NCBI GenBank assembly: GCA_942159475.1
Contig: OW804094.1
Coordinates: 55,920,966 to 55,984,965 of the forward strand
Length of the DNA stretch: 64,000 nt
Origin: Sthenelais limicola
Lineage: Eukaryota; Annelida; Polychaeta; Phyllodocida; Sigalionidae
Direction of reading: 5' to 3'
The translations under genes and the position numbers were made by a program. Every line of letters starts with the position of its first letter. The stretch's first letter is position 1. The notes below the pieces were generated by a model. The model worked only from the letters and a program-made list of their open reading frames with translations. It ran no database searches and had not been told where the DNA came from. This document shows, one piece after another, positions 31,601-39,500 of this stretch.

Positions 31601-33923
31601 TGCTGTCTCTCTGGTTGGCCTTTCCCCAGAGGATTATGGTTCCCACTCACTGAGGCGCAGTGGAGCTGCTTACTTACATTCGATAGGCACTCCTCTCATC
31701 GACATCAAGGCTGCAGGCGACTGGAAGAGCCTTTCAGTCTTGGTCTACCTCCTCACTCCCTTCAGAGACATGTGTCAGAACGCAAGGAAAGCAGCCAATC
31801 ATCTGGATGTTGCCTGAGGATGTGTTATTTATTGGGTTTGGGCGACCACAACGGTTGCCAAGTTCTCTGGCCTCCCGTGTTATGTTATTATTTGTGTTGC
31901 GTTCATTACTATCAATGTGCAGGCATACATCTATTTATGGCGCTATTGATAGAACTTGTCTGCCGCCCCTGTTTGGCTATTCAGTGCACCACCCGGACCG
32001 GTGCTGGTTTTACTCACTCCAACTACAGCCAGCACTCAACTCGGACTTACCCTCACTACACACACACTTTGTTTTTGTTTTTTTTTTGTTTTTTTTTCTC
32101 TTTTTCTTTATTTTTAATAAAGGCGACCACAACGGTTGCCAAGTTCTCTGGCCTCCCGTGTTATGTTATTATTTGTGTTGCGTTCATTACTATCAATAAA
32201 CATTTCTGACAGTGACGTCATGAATATGATGTGACTCCTAGCGGTAATACCAGGAACTATAACTCCCGCGCGGAGCCTCCTTTCCCCTCGGTGGGTCACG
32301 TACATATATATTACATTCCATTTGGAATATACTCTACATATATTAGCATTCGGTGACAAAGTTTCCATTTCCTCGCCATCGCATTAGTAGGCTACCAGGA
32401 ATAAACTTTAAACTTTTTTACCTTTTATGTTACACAAGTTGTAACACTACTCAGTCTTCCTGAAGTACCAATAAACCATAAATTTCTCGTTCACTACAGG
32501 AATTATGTAAATGACATGCCAATTAGGGAAACAAAAAGTTAGAAATTCAAATACAGATTTTGCTATTCACCCGCCCCCCCCCCCCCCCACACACACGTGG
32601 AGGACTGGCTGTACCCCCCCCCCCCCCCCCCGAGTCCACCTCCTGGATCCGCCCCTGCTGACTGTACCCTCAAATAAAAGATCACTGCACATAACTATGT
32701 GCAAGGGCACGGAGTACTGTCCCATGCTCATTTATTCATGATATTACTGACCGTATGAAGTTTAATCCAGATTATATCGGGATACCAACGCTGCTATAGA
32801 CTTGGGAGGGTTTTTTTTAAAGCTGCATTAACGATCAGCAGCTGTTACACCCATTGTTTGACTATAGAGGATCTAGATATGACTGAAGTTAGCAGCATTT
32901 TGCCGCTGTTATATGTGTTTATGCGATGATTGCTATATGTTTACCTATATATAATATATGGGAAAAAGATGTTAGTGTGAGAAAGAGAGAAATTCAAAGA
33001 AAACGAGAAAGAGGGAGGTGGGGTACGTACTGTCATGTAAGTGCTCCCAACCTTGAACAAGAGGAGAGGTTGTATATTCAGTGGTATATGGAGAGGGTCG
33101 ATCTCAGATCAAATGATTAATCAAATGTTAGATGTTTATCAGTTTACATGTACATGTGAAGCGAGTCTGGTGAATCACCACAGCCTAAAAATGTACGTTC
33201 TCCTTATGGACATTCTGATATCTTTCATGGATAAAGTATTGAGCCTGCAAATGCAGGTGGGCAATGTTCGAGCGGGCAGATACTTGCCATTGAATATTAC
33301 GAAATTAAATTCTCTCCGAAGACATTACAATAGTTCAATTGGACAACCCGACTTGTAACAGATTCTTGGCTGATAATGAATAAATGCACCACGTTTTTCA
33401 CGGGTGGAAGAAAGAAGTATGTTAAATGTAGTTCCCTTTCCTTTTCCATAAAATCCAATACCTCTCGGGAGGTGCATGGAAGTGTTTAGAATATACAGGT
33501 ATTATCACTTTCTACAGAAACATACACAATTCATGCATGTGGGGTTCATCCGGATTGGGAATCAATCCGTAAATACCGTATATACCGTCAATACCGTAAA
33601 TATTCCTTTCAATTTTGTGTAATTTCTGGTAACATTAAAAGTAGTATGTCCTTTATCCTTCTCCACTTTCGGATTTTCAATATTCCGAGCGGAAATATAA
33701 TATTGTGGCCGTGACATTTCCAACGTGATAGTTATGCTGATGATTTCTTTTCATTACAGTTGAGAGAATTGCGTTCAAAATGGGCTTCGGAATCACAATC
33801 GTTATCTTTTTAATTTGTGCCTTCCCCGCAAGGATGATTTTGTGTCCAATTGGAAAGAAACAGCTGGTGCCAGAAGAGAAAGGGACAGCATCGGCTTACA
33901 CTATCAGCAAAGGGCACGTATGA
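16686..33923 (+). CDS. Cysteine-rich signal-peptide/membrane protein, six exons, function unknown
   Basis: Exons 16686-16737, 17416-17551, 17969-18090, 18421-18514, 18734-18888 and 33760-33923 join in phase to 723 bp, 240 residues plus TGA. All donors (GTATGT, GTAAGT, GTAAGT, GTATGT, GTAAGC) and acceptors fit consensus. The protein starts MYIRFAFISLVFTSVAHA (signal peptide). Its ectodomain has 12 cysteines in exons 2-5, including GHGCPLGKMVAC, NEKC...GNC, ANFC..SYDVLYC, DHCG and NRCGC, and two N-glycosylation sequons (NLT, NIS). The last exon adds a hydrophobic segment, FGITIVIFLICAF, and a basic/polar 25-residue tail, suggesting a type I membrane protein. The family is not recognised; the spacing is loosely like invertebrate DUF19/T20D4.11-type secreted domains. 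Intron 5 is 14.9 kb and full of repeats, so exon 6 is less certain than exons 1-5, and further phase-neutral exons could be missed. Confidence 0.65.
18889..20390. other. First part of the 14.9-kb intron
   Basis: AT-rich intronic DNA with no recognised coding exon. A word close to TTCGCTTTACCTGA recurs at about 20268 and 20334. A CAAATATGACTA duplication lies at about 19295. Confidence 0.4.
19025..19042. repeat. Poly-G tract
   Basis: About 17 consecutive G within intron 5 of the cysteine-rich gene. Confidence 0.9.
20391..22558. repeat. Minisatellite of 16-bp CTCTACCCCC units
   Basis: Over 2 kb are built from two alternating 16-mers, CTCTACCCCCAGTTAC and CTCTACCCCCACACAC, with point variants (CCTGCACACC, CCAAGTTACC). 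The strand is pyrimidine-rich and nearly G-free. Long Pro/Thr/Tyr/Leu ORFs here are translations of the repeat, not genes. The array is interrupted at 21408-21610 by an inserted MITE. Confidence 0.95.
21408..21610. mobile_element. 203-bp MITE inserted in the minisatellite
   Basis: Ends TGTTATACC and GGTGTAACA are imperfect inverted repeats. Both sides are flanked by ACAT, a likely target duplication. The insert clearly interrupts the repeat array. It contains a 26-bp direct duplication (CATATAATTTAGGAACATTT...) at about 21537-21588. Confidence 0.65.
22854..23086. mobile_element. 233-bp MITE with CAGGGTAGGGAATA ends and TA flanks
   Basis: CAGGGTAGGGAATA at the left is the exact complement of TATTCCCTACCCTG at the right, and TA flanks both sides. 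This is the pattern of a Tc1/mariner-type non-autonomous element (inference from the TA duplication). The interior is dominated by AATCCC words. Confidence 0.7.
23087..23426. other. AT-rich intronic stretch
   Basis: No recognised feature other than a T-run near 23112. Confidence 0.4.
23427..26849 (-). pseudogene. Antisense LINE ORF2 (endonuclease-RT linker to C-terminus), interrupted
   Basis: On the minus strand the order is correct for a non-LTR retrotransposon. The endonuclease-RT linker (26849-26161) ends in motifs such as KFWQILNDYLPF. RT fingers/palm follow at 26195-25755 (SGCDEIPTHVYQ, WKKVTVIPIPKKGNG, NLRPISQTHILGK, SPYQGGFRKNSST). Next come QNWVKDYLSNRQQKVRLG (25665-25565), then GVPQGSILGPLLFNIFIND and FADDIILL (24370-24250). 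The thumb region (DWSLSNKLSISLPKTKAMMV) follows, and the C-terminus at 23738-23427 (AYNLRENRAVNFEV, YLGILTWNN). Several frameshifts, lost endonuclease and a 1.2-kb insertion make it dead. It lies in intron 5 of the cysteine-rich gene, antisense to it. Confidence 0.85.
24385..25555. mobile_element. 1.2-kb insertion splitting the antisense LINE
   Basis: RT coding stops after LASS at about 25555 and resumes with YLPIKCGVPQGS at about 24385. The inserted DNA has loosely inverted ends (CTGGGAAGCTCA at about 24450 against TGAGCATCCCAGA at about 25492). No transposase is visible inside, so it would be a non-autonomous element. Exact ends and target duplication are not resolved. Confidence 0.55.
26850..26965. 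other. Spacer between antisense LINE and foldback element
   Basis: Contains a short CT run at 26951-26963. Nothing else is recognised. Confidence 0.3.
27339..27502 (+). repeat. Ngaro split direct repeat A1
   Basis: Starts GTGCAGGCATACATCTATTT and ends in CACACACTTTGTTTTT. It is essentially identical to A2 at 31917-32079. It lies immediately before the gag-like ATG (27515). Confidence 0.92.
27515..28882 (+). CDS. Gag-like protein of the Ngaro element
   Basis: 455 residues from ATG 27515, twelve bases after repeat A1. The N-terminus has a Cys/His cluster (CRGCKNKHVHPWGIKC). A Pro/Ser/Thr-rich linker contains a 15-residue tandem repeat (VSTTVTSSTPVPIIP, two and a third copies, about 27961-28060). 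The central helical region (about residues 270-380) is capsid-like in position. The C-terminus has a second Cys/His cluster (CYDF..CDGCARQHACRICKQAHKATTC), suited to nucleic-acid binding. The ORF ends at TGA 28880-28882 followed by CTA. The RT ORF continues in the same frame, suggesting gag-pol readthrough. Role inferred from position and motifs. Confidence 0.8.
   Translation: MVGTVVRNCRGCKNKHVHPWGIKCVYVLAGKAKAMEMGQSEDKYLDFLPAIPAPSPSDQEVAGEADENTADLPPLIVTKTEPVDEISVMKSTMSAQQLSIDSLSSDLKRVLSLLDPMGGASGGYGGARPKTSHAGLPGPSTAVTTASLPVSTTVTSSTPVPIIPVSTTVTSSTPVPVIPVSTTTVNTTQATGYYGPLTPAYMGPAQPAVGFQHAQLSSFSVGTPANTFPPTSLPLSSAASASLAYHGNIATSLDRLSLAVDPSAAAANKGMLFRPEFHVQHIIGGVPLKNLDYKKLNIGQLFLGMSMVARHLLRSGGDVETYLHHISFIAKHVGSQEYKDSAFLDLDREIVNAFVNGDTAVLVPGLQIACAAAFRSSNERPKGPVASPSTRPSSGRGWDSSSKQQKGRKGRVPDDFPAEICYDFNYRSCDGCARQHACRICKQAHKATTCPQRKV
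28883..30961 (+). CDS. Reverse transcriptase-RNase H of the Ngaro element
   Basis: Same frame as the gag-like ORF, directly after its TGA. The first in-frame ATG is at 28937, so expression is by readthrough or by that start. RT motifs: AIQKPDGSFRPITDCS, FMCIVDLEAAYRSVMV (motif A), CFGIRCAPYIFNQLGN, NYLDDFFIVG (motif C YLDD at about 29907), and YLGIVFDT. RNase H motifs: YTDSSLSGFGVVYG, INLLELLPIWI (Glu), CYSDNTQVVQMLNKG (Asp) and LPGSSNTLADSLSR (Asp). All catalytic acids are present. It would copy element RNA into DNA. The 3' end overlaps the recombinase ORF, which lies in another frame. Confidence 0.88.
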   Translation, partial: LPLAQREVLDESQHGRAHMVQGKQSHTPSASPLPATPLSCVPSNIDASLCPTYIDYSDDDFCISSASCRRNCYYNLELSSADPCASTPGLTPLPIGTAFDYNTPLYFNPCLPLFPAYKLSSHYIGGIRTQLITSAWLAELKYEFDEHLRSYIKHGVINGFDIVDCVNAIDPYFCSNYRSTESAGARSCLDALFIKELNDGKLLPSASQPKCVHAIGAIQKPDGSFRPITDCSRPTEASINNFMLTTFQPFHFNTVDTAVALISPNAFMCIVDLEAAYRSVMVNPLHRTCQGFCWESSGSESFYTDTCLCFGIRCAPYIFNQLGNFVVRCLARRGIGGVCNYLDDFFIVGDSFDDCAFKQNALIHLLVYLGFRISWRKCSSPAQKCVYLGIVFDTVNMEIRLPDKKLVSLRDNLAFFLHRDRASKRQIQRLCGSVAHASKVIRGGRTFSRRLIDILKGLPPGNPRVKLGCDFKLDLTWWLEFASIFNGEATLSPYHFLSGDAIYTDSSLSGFGVVYGSEWVAGYFGSSLVPYDAHLLHPQHNHWQNTSLDDFPSDLININLLELLPIWIACMSFASKFAGKTILCYSDNTQVVQMLNKGISANKACMQVLRCIFWLSVNFHFHLSSQHLPGSSNTLADSLSRVRTLNLIAPLISSNMCCRASTGPGSPCRATGGFCLEQEHPSDPQFPMETVH
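30843..31817 (+). pseudogene. Tyrosine recombinase of the Ngaro element (one nonsense codon)
   Basis: The frame is open from about 30843 and overlaps the RT ORF end (30961) in the frame one base ahead of it. The N-terminal SAM-like part has TRNSQWKQYIEFCASIG. Catalytic-domain motifs are GFRTLLRKSNF (first Arg), SHSLRRSGAAYL (His-x-x-Arg), GDWKS (Trp/His position) and a following VYLL (nucleophile Tyr region). A single TAG at 31557-31559 lies between GPR and TPISYQ; the same frame continues untouched to TGA 31815-31817. The enzyme would integrate a circular cDNA. The nonsense codon makes this copy non-autonomous unless suppressed. Confidence 0.85.
31841..31916 (+). repeat. Ngaro split direct repeat B1
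   Basis: GGCGACCACAACGGTTGCC to CATTACTATCAAT, repeated as B2. It abuts A2. Confidence 0.92.
31917..32079 (+). repeat. Ngaro split direct repeat A2
   Basis: Second copy of A1, directly joined to B1. The A2-B2 spacer (32080-32121) is T-rich and ends with an AATAAAG polyadenylation-like signal. Confidence 0.92.
32122..32197 (+). repeat. Ngaro split direct repeat B2
   Basis: Second copy of B1. It marks the right end of the element. Confidence 0.92.
32311..33759. other. Last part of the long intron
   Basis: Apart from the poly-C tracts and a CCGTA(T/A)ATA-rich cluster at about 33560-33605, no feature is recognised. Confidence 0.4.
32572..32632. repeat. Two poly-C tracts
   Basis: Runs of about 17-18 C at about 32574 and 32614, separated by a short CA and GGAGG-containing stretch. 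Confidence 0.9.
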
Positions 33924-35002
33924 AGTGAAATGAACTTTCGTGACCCACAGTGCAATACTTAGAGTTCCTAATTAATAAGGAATTAAAAACACCAAACTAG
34001 AGATATCCCATCCACCCGTAAACGCCAAGTACAGGTTGAAAATCAATGTTGGACACAAGTTGTAGCGAATGGATTCGTATGACTCACTTTAGAAATACAT
34101 TACCCCCTCTACTGAGTCCAGCGATAATGTATAATGAATATTGTGTCTTGTAAATTTGTGAAAGGTGGCCTATTAGGATTTCAGGATTCCACGCTGCACC
34201 ACTGCAATGTGAATCTGACTCGGAGTACCTAATCATCAGCTCTTCTCATTTAGATTTTGATATAGAAACTTTTATTTTCGATTTTCTTATCGCTGTCAGA
34301 GAGCAATTCTCCAGCTAAGGGAGGTTTGCACGCTCAGTTATCTTTACAATAATGGTATGCAGTGAACAAGTCCACAGTCGTCGTTGACGAAGGCCATTTT
34401 AAAATAAATTTTTTATTATACATTCATACATATAGTCGATATTAGCACAGTAGTTATTTTTAAGCTCATTATTCTCATTTCAATGTTCAATGTTCAATGT
34501 GTTTCTCTAAATACGTAGTCATGAAACTATTCAGTCAATAATGTTCTGGTCTTGCCAGATAAGTGATTTCTTAGATATCGTCTTAAAGCTTTTCGAATCT
34601 ATTATCCCATGGGCCATTGTCTGTCGAGTTCCAAGCAAACGGGGTTTTAAACTATTCTAAAAAGGATTGATTTTCGTAGTTGTTTATTCTTAGGTATATA
34701 TAATTTGTTTTAATGGTTTTCTTCCTTGTGCAAAATTTCGTGTATTTAAGTTTCTTAGATCAATATATCTTGGATCCCTTGCTAGACTCGTTAAAATCAG
34801 TAGTCATGAAATCTGTTGAAACTTGTTCAGCTTAATCATATACAGTAATCATGAAGTACAGAGCAGCACTATTTTGTTTTCATTCATTCACCAGTTCCTT
34901 TGCCCTTTCCTCAAAGGTGAATCCACAAAATTTTGTCCGGTTCCATTTGGCTTCAAGTGCAGATGAAGTTAGATGTGAATTTAACCTCCAAGTTTAATGA
35001 TT
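33924..35002. other. Intergenic stretch downstream of the cysteine-rich gene
   Basis: AT-rich, with no recognised gene. A TTCAATG triplication lies at about 34480-34500. Confidence 0.4.
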
Positions 35003-35460
35003 ACCGTATATACCCGTGTATAAGCCCCGGCTTATATTAATTTCAAATGGTGATTTGACCCGGCTTATATTCGGGGCCCGGCTTCTATTACAATAACTGA
35101 AAACAGTAGATTCACCTGAAACACATTTGTATTATTACCTTTAATTATTGCTCTGGTTTTCACGTTTTAGACTAAACAAACACTACCACAATTCAGAATC
35201 GATCAACAACAACTGACTTCTCTTATTTAAAGTATCATTTATCATCCACTAAGAACTCGTTCTGGCCTTAGATCTAATATTACTCTAAGTTCTGGCTGAT
35301 CTCTTCAGTATATTCCTCCTGAGAAGAGACCAGGCCCTCCATCTTTCCATCCAGTTCCAGGCACCCGGCTTATATTAACGTTATGACGTGCTGAACCCCC
35401 GGCCTATAAACGGGGTGGGCTTATATTCGAGGTCCGGCTTATACACGGGTATATACGGTA
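35003..35460. mobile_element. 458-bp MITE with perfect terminal inverted repeats and TA flanks
   Basis: The left end TACCGTATATACCCGTGTAT and the right end ATACACGGGTATATACGGTA are exact inverted repeats of at least 25 bp, extending to 28 bp with GAT/ATC outside. The interior repeats CCGGCTTATATT-type words several times in both orientations. A TA target duplication suits Tc1/mariner (including pogo-like) non-autonomous elements. It contains no transposase. Confidence 0.8.
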
Positions 35461-35463
35461 ATC

Positions 35464-36430
35464 GCCAACTTTAATGCGACTTACCACTTCTAAGTAAGTC
35501 GAGGTTAAACTGCGATTATGCGATCTTCATTTCCAATGAATCCTTCGGAGGACGTTATTTTATAATTTTTAGAGACTTACCGTGGGAAGTTGAATTAAAA
35601 TTTAGATTTTTATGAGCAACTCATAGGTTTGCGGGAGTAAATATTTATTGAAACCACCTGTAGCCATCAAATTCCCTGACTTTCTCAAAATTGTCTAATT
35701 CCCTGATTTTGTTTCAAGCATTTTCCGTGCTATGGTAACCGTTACAATCCATGTTCCTCAATAAACAATCTCCTACCCTTCCCCCATTTTCTAGAAAGTG
35801 TCGTTATGACGGAATAGCATATGCGGACTGGATCAGTTTTTAGTAAAAGCAATAAGTGTTTGTCTAAATACAATGAAGAATTGTTATATTATCGAGCACA
35901 ATAATGGCACACAAATAAAAAGAAAATTTGTTTGTACATTCGGGTGTCATATACATTGCAAGAAGCAAACAATACATTTCTCCATTCATCCATTTTCATT
36001 CACTAATCAATAACAGACTAAAAGTTCGGACGAAAATAAAACATCAACTGATAACTCAGGGACAGCAAAACTGTAGGTGGTCACCATTTCATATAAGATT
36101 TATTACAGATTCCAGGAGCCTTGGATCTTCCAAGGTTAACGAAGGGCGCCCTTAACAAATGTACAATTATGTTTAAGCACTCGTTTGACATTTAAGCATG
36201 TTATTTTCTCCCTTGATTTGACTGACAATAATTTCATCTAAAAACGAAATATTCCATCTCACCCAGCCATCCATCACGGTTAGTTACTAAGCTAGCTGCA
36301 AAATGAGAACTTACCATCCGGATTTACAAATAAACTAAGTGCTAATCATCTTACACTGTTCCCCCAGCATTTACAAAGGGAGGTTATTTTCCAGAGGTTG
36401 GGTCTACGACGTTCGAATATCAGTATAGTT
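35464..36430. other. Intergenic stretch between MITE and SUCLG1 3' end
   Basis: No feature is recognised. The ORF at 35928-36155 has no domain-like pattern. Confidence 0.4.
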
Positions 36431-36439
36431 GGTCCATAA

Positions 36440-36445
36440 TTTATT
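36440..36445 (-). terminator. Polyadenylation signal AATAAA of SUCLG1
   Basis: TTTATT on the plus strand reads AATAAA on the minus strand, about 100 bases after the SUCLG1 stop codon. Confidence 0.55.
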
Positions 36446-36547
36446 TCAATCTTACAAACAACCGGTCATAGTCAATGGTCTGATGGTGTAACAAGATCAT
36501 GAGAAACGAAGCATACGGCAGTATAACAATCCAAGTCTTATTTCAAA

Positions 36548-39500
36548 CTATGCTTTTCCGGCTTTCTTCATGGCCTGAAATAAAAGTAGAAGCGTTGATA
36601 AAATGATGCATTAAAGATCAAGATTTTTCAATTCTACATTAAATGAATGACAGAAGAACAGTCTAGGTATTCCAGGAATTAGTATTAAGGCTAGCTTCTA
36701 CCGGAGAAATATCCATGCAAATGTACACAGACCTCTCTGCTTCAACTACCTCTGTAAAATCTCAAGAAGGTGAAATAGCATTCAAGGGAGCTTAAAGTGG
36801 CACTTGCCAATCACAGAACTCATTTATGAGACTCTTAGTAATTAAAAGCAATCCAGGATAGACAGAAACACTTAGAAATAAGTTTGAGAACACCTGGCAT
36901 AGCTTGCATCAAATTCTTGTTATATTTTACAAAAATCCCGATTTTTATTCTCAGCGATCTTATCCACTTTAATGTACTTACATCAAGAATAGCTGTGCCC
37001 ATCTGAGCAGGGGACAATGTGACCTCTACCCCGGCATCTTTCAAGGCTTGGATCTTCTCATTGGCTCCACCCTTACCACCGGCAATGATGGCACCAGCGT
37101 GACCCATACGGCGACCGGGGGGCGCGGTGAGACCGGCGATGAATGAGGCTACTGGCTTTCTATTAGGTCCCTGCAAGACGTAGAGTAATACACCTTTACT
37201 ATAATGGCTACTTGTTTGGAGTATTGATATGTAAGGAAAATTATTTACAAGATGTAAAGATGTAAAGATATCATACGGGGCAGACAGTGGATATCAGTCA
37301 GGTCAAAGCATTATTACGTTGACGAAAAAAAATCTAGGTTATAATTGTTGGGTGGGGGAACTGCTAACCGTTGGGAAATAAGCTTGATTTGCTTCTTAAT
37401 CTTCGATGGTTTTGTTGAGCTCTAGGGCAAGAATTCAATGATAGATTTAGACCTTACATATACATATTCACACAAGGCAATTCAGATACAACTAGTACTC
37501 ACTGAATTATGCTCTAATAGGTATTCAGCTGCGCGTTCTTCGGCTTGTCCTCCAATTTCTCCAATAAGAACTATACCTGAAAAGGCAATTATTTCATAAT
37601 ATTCACTTTACATATCATATGTAGGCAAGCACATAAGGAAACAAGAGAGTCAGAGCGACCACGTGAAGGACATCCATAAATGCTAAATGTGAAAAGATTT
37701 ACCTTCTGTTTGTGGATCATTAATGAAGACCTCCAAGCAATCAACGAAGTTGGTACCATTGAAAGGATCGCCACCAATGCCAACACACAAAGTTTGGCCT
37801 AGGCCGACTAGAGTTGTTTGGTGCACAGCCTCGTATGTTAGCGTGCCAGATCGCGAAACGATACCTGGAGACCGTATATAAAGTAAATGAATTATTCATC
37901 GATCGAACATTATCATCTTGAATGTATTACTCATTACCAGATACAGATAGAAATGGTCAAATTAAATGTACATAGGGAAGACTTGGAATACATTGATTGG
38001 CCAAGGGCTGTGGGGAAGGCTGGGTAATGTCCACACAGTCTACATGGGTCACTTGGTTTATCTACACTCAAGTGAGAAATCCCGCGTCCCCAGAGGAGAC
38101 TCGCTTTGTTTTGTATTTATTTTAACACAGTGAAAGAAAGGAGGATGTGTGTAGCTGTTGGATAACCATCCTTGAAGTGTCTGGGTCACACTCTAGTGGT
38201 TATAAAGTCTTCATGCTAAATTAGAGCTGTACTAACCTTTCTTTTACCTATACATGTATATAATATAGCAGTTGGTGTTTTGTGCCGAAAGGAGGACTTG
38301 ATTTTAGCCATTTAAACAAATCCAATTTGTATGAAAGCATAATTAATGTGAATAGTGTTGTCTTATACATCCTCTAATTTGGTGTTTATATTAGATGTTT
38401 TTCTATTGCAAAAATTACATTGAATGCGGGGTCCTCCCTACGTTCATTCAGACACATAATTCATAACGTAAACAAATATTTCAGGCCTCTCTTCCGGTCC
38501 ATGGTGATCCCAGTGTTAAACTTGGAATTACCCCTATTGATGATGGTGTAAAACTGTAAATGTAAACTTCATGTAGTTTAGTCTAATACCGATCATATTA
38601 TTAATGCACGAGGAAACTGTACTCACCAATTTTGCCTTGTTTGTGAATGTGGCCAGGCATGATACCAATTTTACATTCTCCTGGCTGAAAAAAACAAAAC
38701 CAACCAGGTTATTTCTGGATCACTATATTGATCATTTCTAGGAATAATCCTAAGTTATTCTGACAAGGCAACACACCTCCTTCCTCCAACTGCCACCATG
38801 TAATGAGCTATAAATGTTCGGTTTTAGTTGTATGCAGACTTGTACTTTTTTGTTGTATTTTTTAACTACGGGCAAAAAAAAGGTTCATATTTGACTTGCC
38901 TACGTTTAATAACACAGATGTGTCTAAGTGATATAACCTGGTTCGTATAGACATCTAGAATGATCACACCAGGAATTTATTGTAGTAGTAGCGGTAATAG
39001 AACCAGAATAACGGTGAATGTATATTTACTTGTAATGAGGAATCTTAAAGTTGGGGTGGAATAGATATCAAATTAGCTAGGCTTTCCGCTCTTGATGTAT
39101 GATTAAGATTTAAATTTAAATTATTAAGTTTATCGTAAAATGTATGGGTTATTTTCAACGAATGAGACATATTAGTTCTATGTGAAACTTCCGTAAAATA
39201 AAATTGTTAAAAAAAAAGGACTTGGAACTTCCCCATAGTGATTACCCACAACCTCGCTTTACAATGTATGGGGAATTATGACATCATAGAAAGTTGGACT
39301 TGTACCAAAGTGATGTTAACACCTTTGTTGTATCACTGACTCCCCGTGTCCATATGAGGTAGACATAGCAGGTGGCCCGATTCCTCTCCAGAATTGATTA
39401 TGACAATACATATTTTGTGTAATTTGTTAAAGTAATGAAACGCCTGATTTTTAAGTAACTTCTATTAGCTTAAGTCGCACATACACGTTAACACCTCAAT

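Larger units (their letters stand above)
27339..32197 (+). mobile_element. Full-length Ngaro-type tyrosine-recombinase retrotransposon
   Basis: The 4.86-kb element has the order A1 (27339-27502), gag-like ORF, RT/RNase H, tyrosine recombinase, B1 (31841-31916), A2 (31917-32079), B2 (32122-32197). A1 and A2 are near-identical direct repeats, as are B1 and B2. This split-direct-repeat layout is the defining feature of Ngaro/PAT members of the DIRS group, which integrate through a circular DNA intermediate with a tyrosine recombinase instead of an integrase and make no target duplication. Only one nonsense codon (31557) mars the coding part, so insertion was recent. Confidence 0.9.
26968..32310. 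mobile_element. Older inverted-repeat element split by the Ngaro insertion
   Basis: TATGTGACCCACCAAGGGG at about 26972 matches the reverse complement of CCCCTCGGTGGGTCACGTA at about 32286, with a small indel. The Ngaro element (27339-32197) lies between. Removing it leaves a unit of about 480 bp with terminal inverted repeats, so the Ngaro probably jumped into a resident MITE-like element. Confidence 0.5.
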
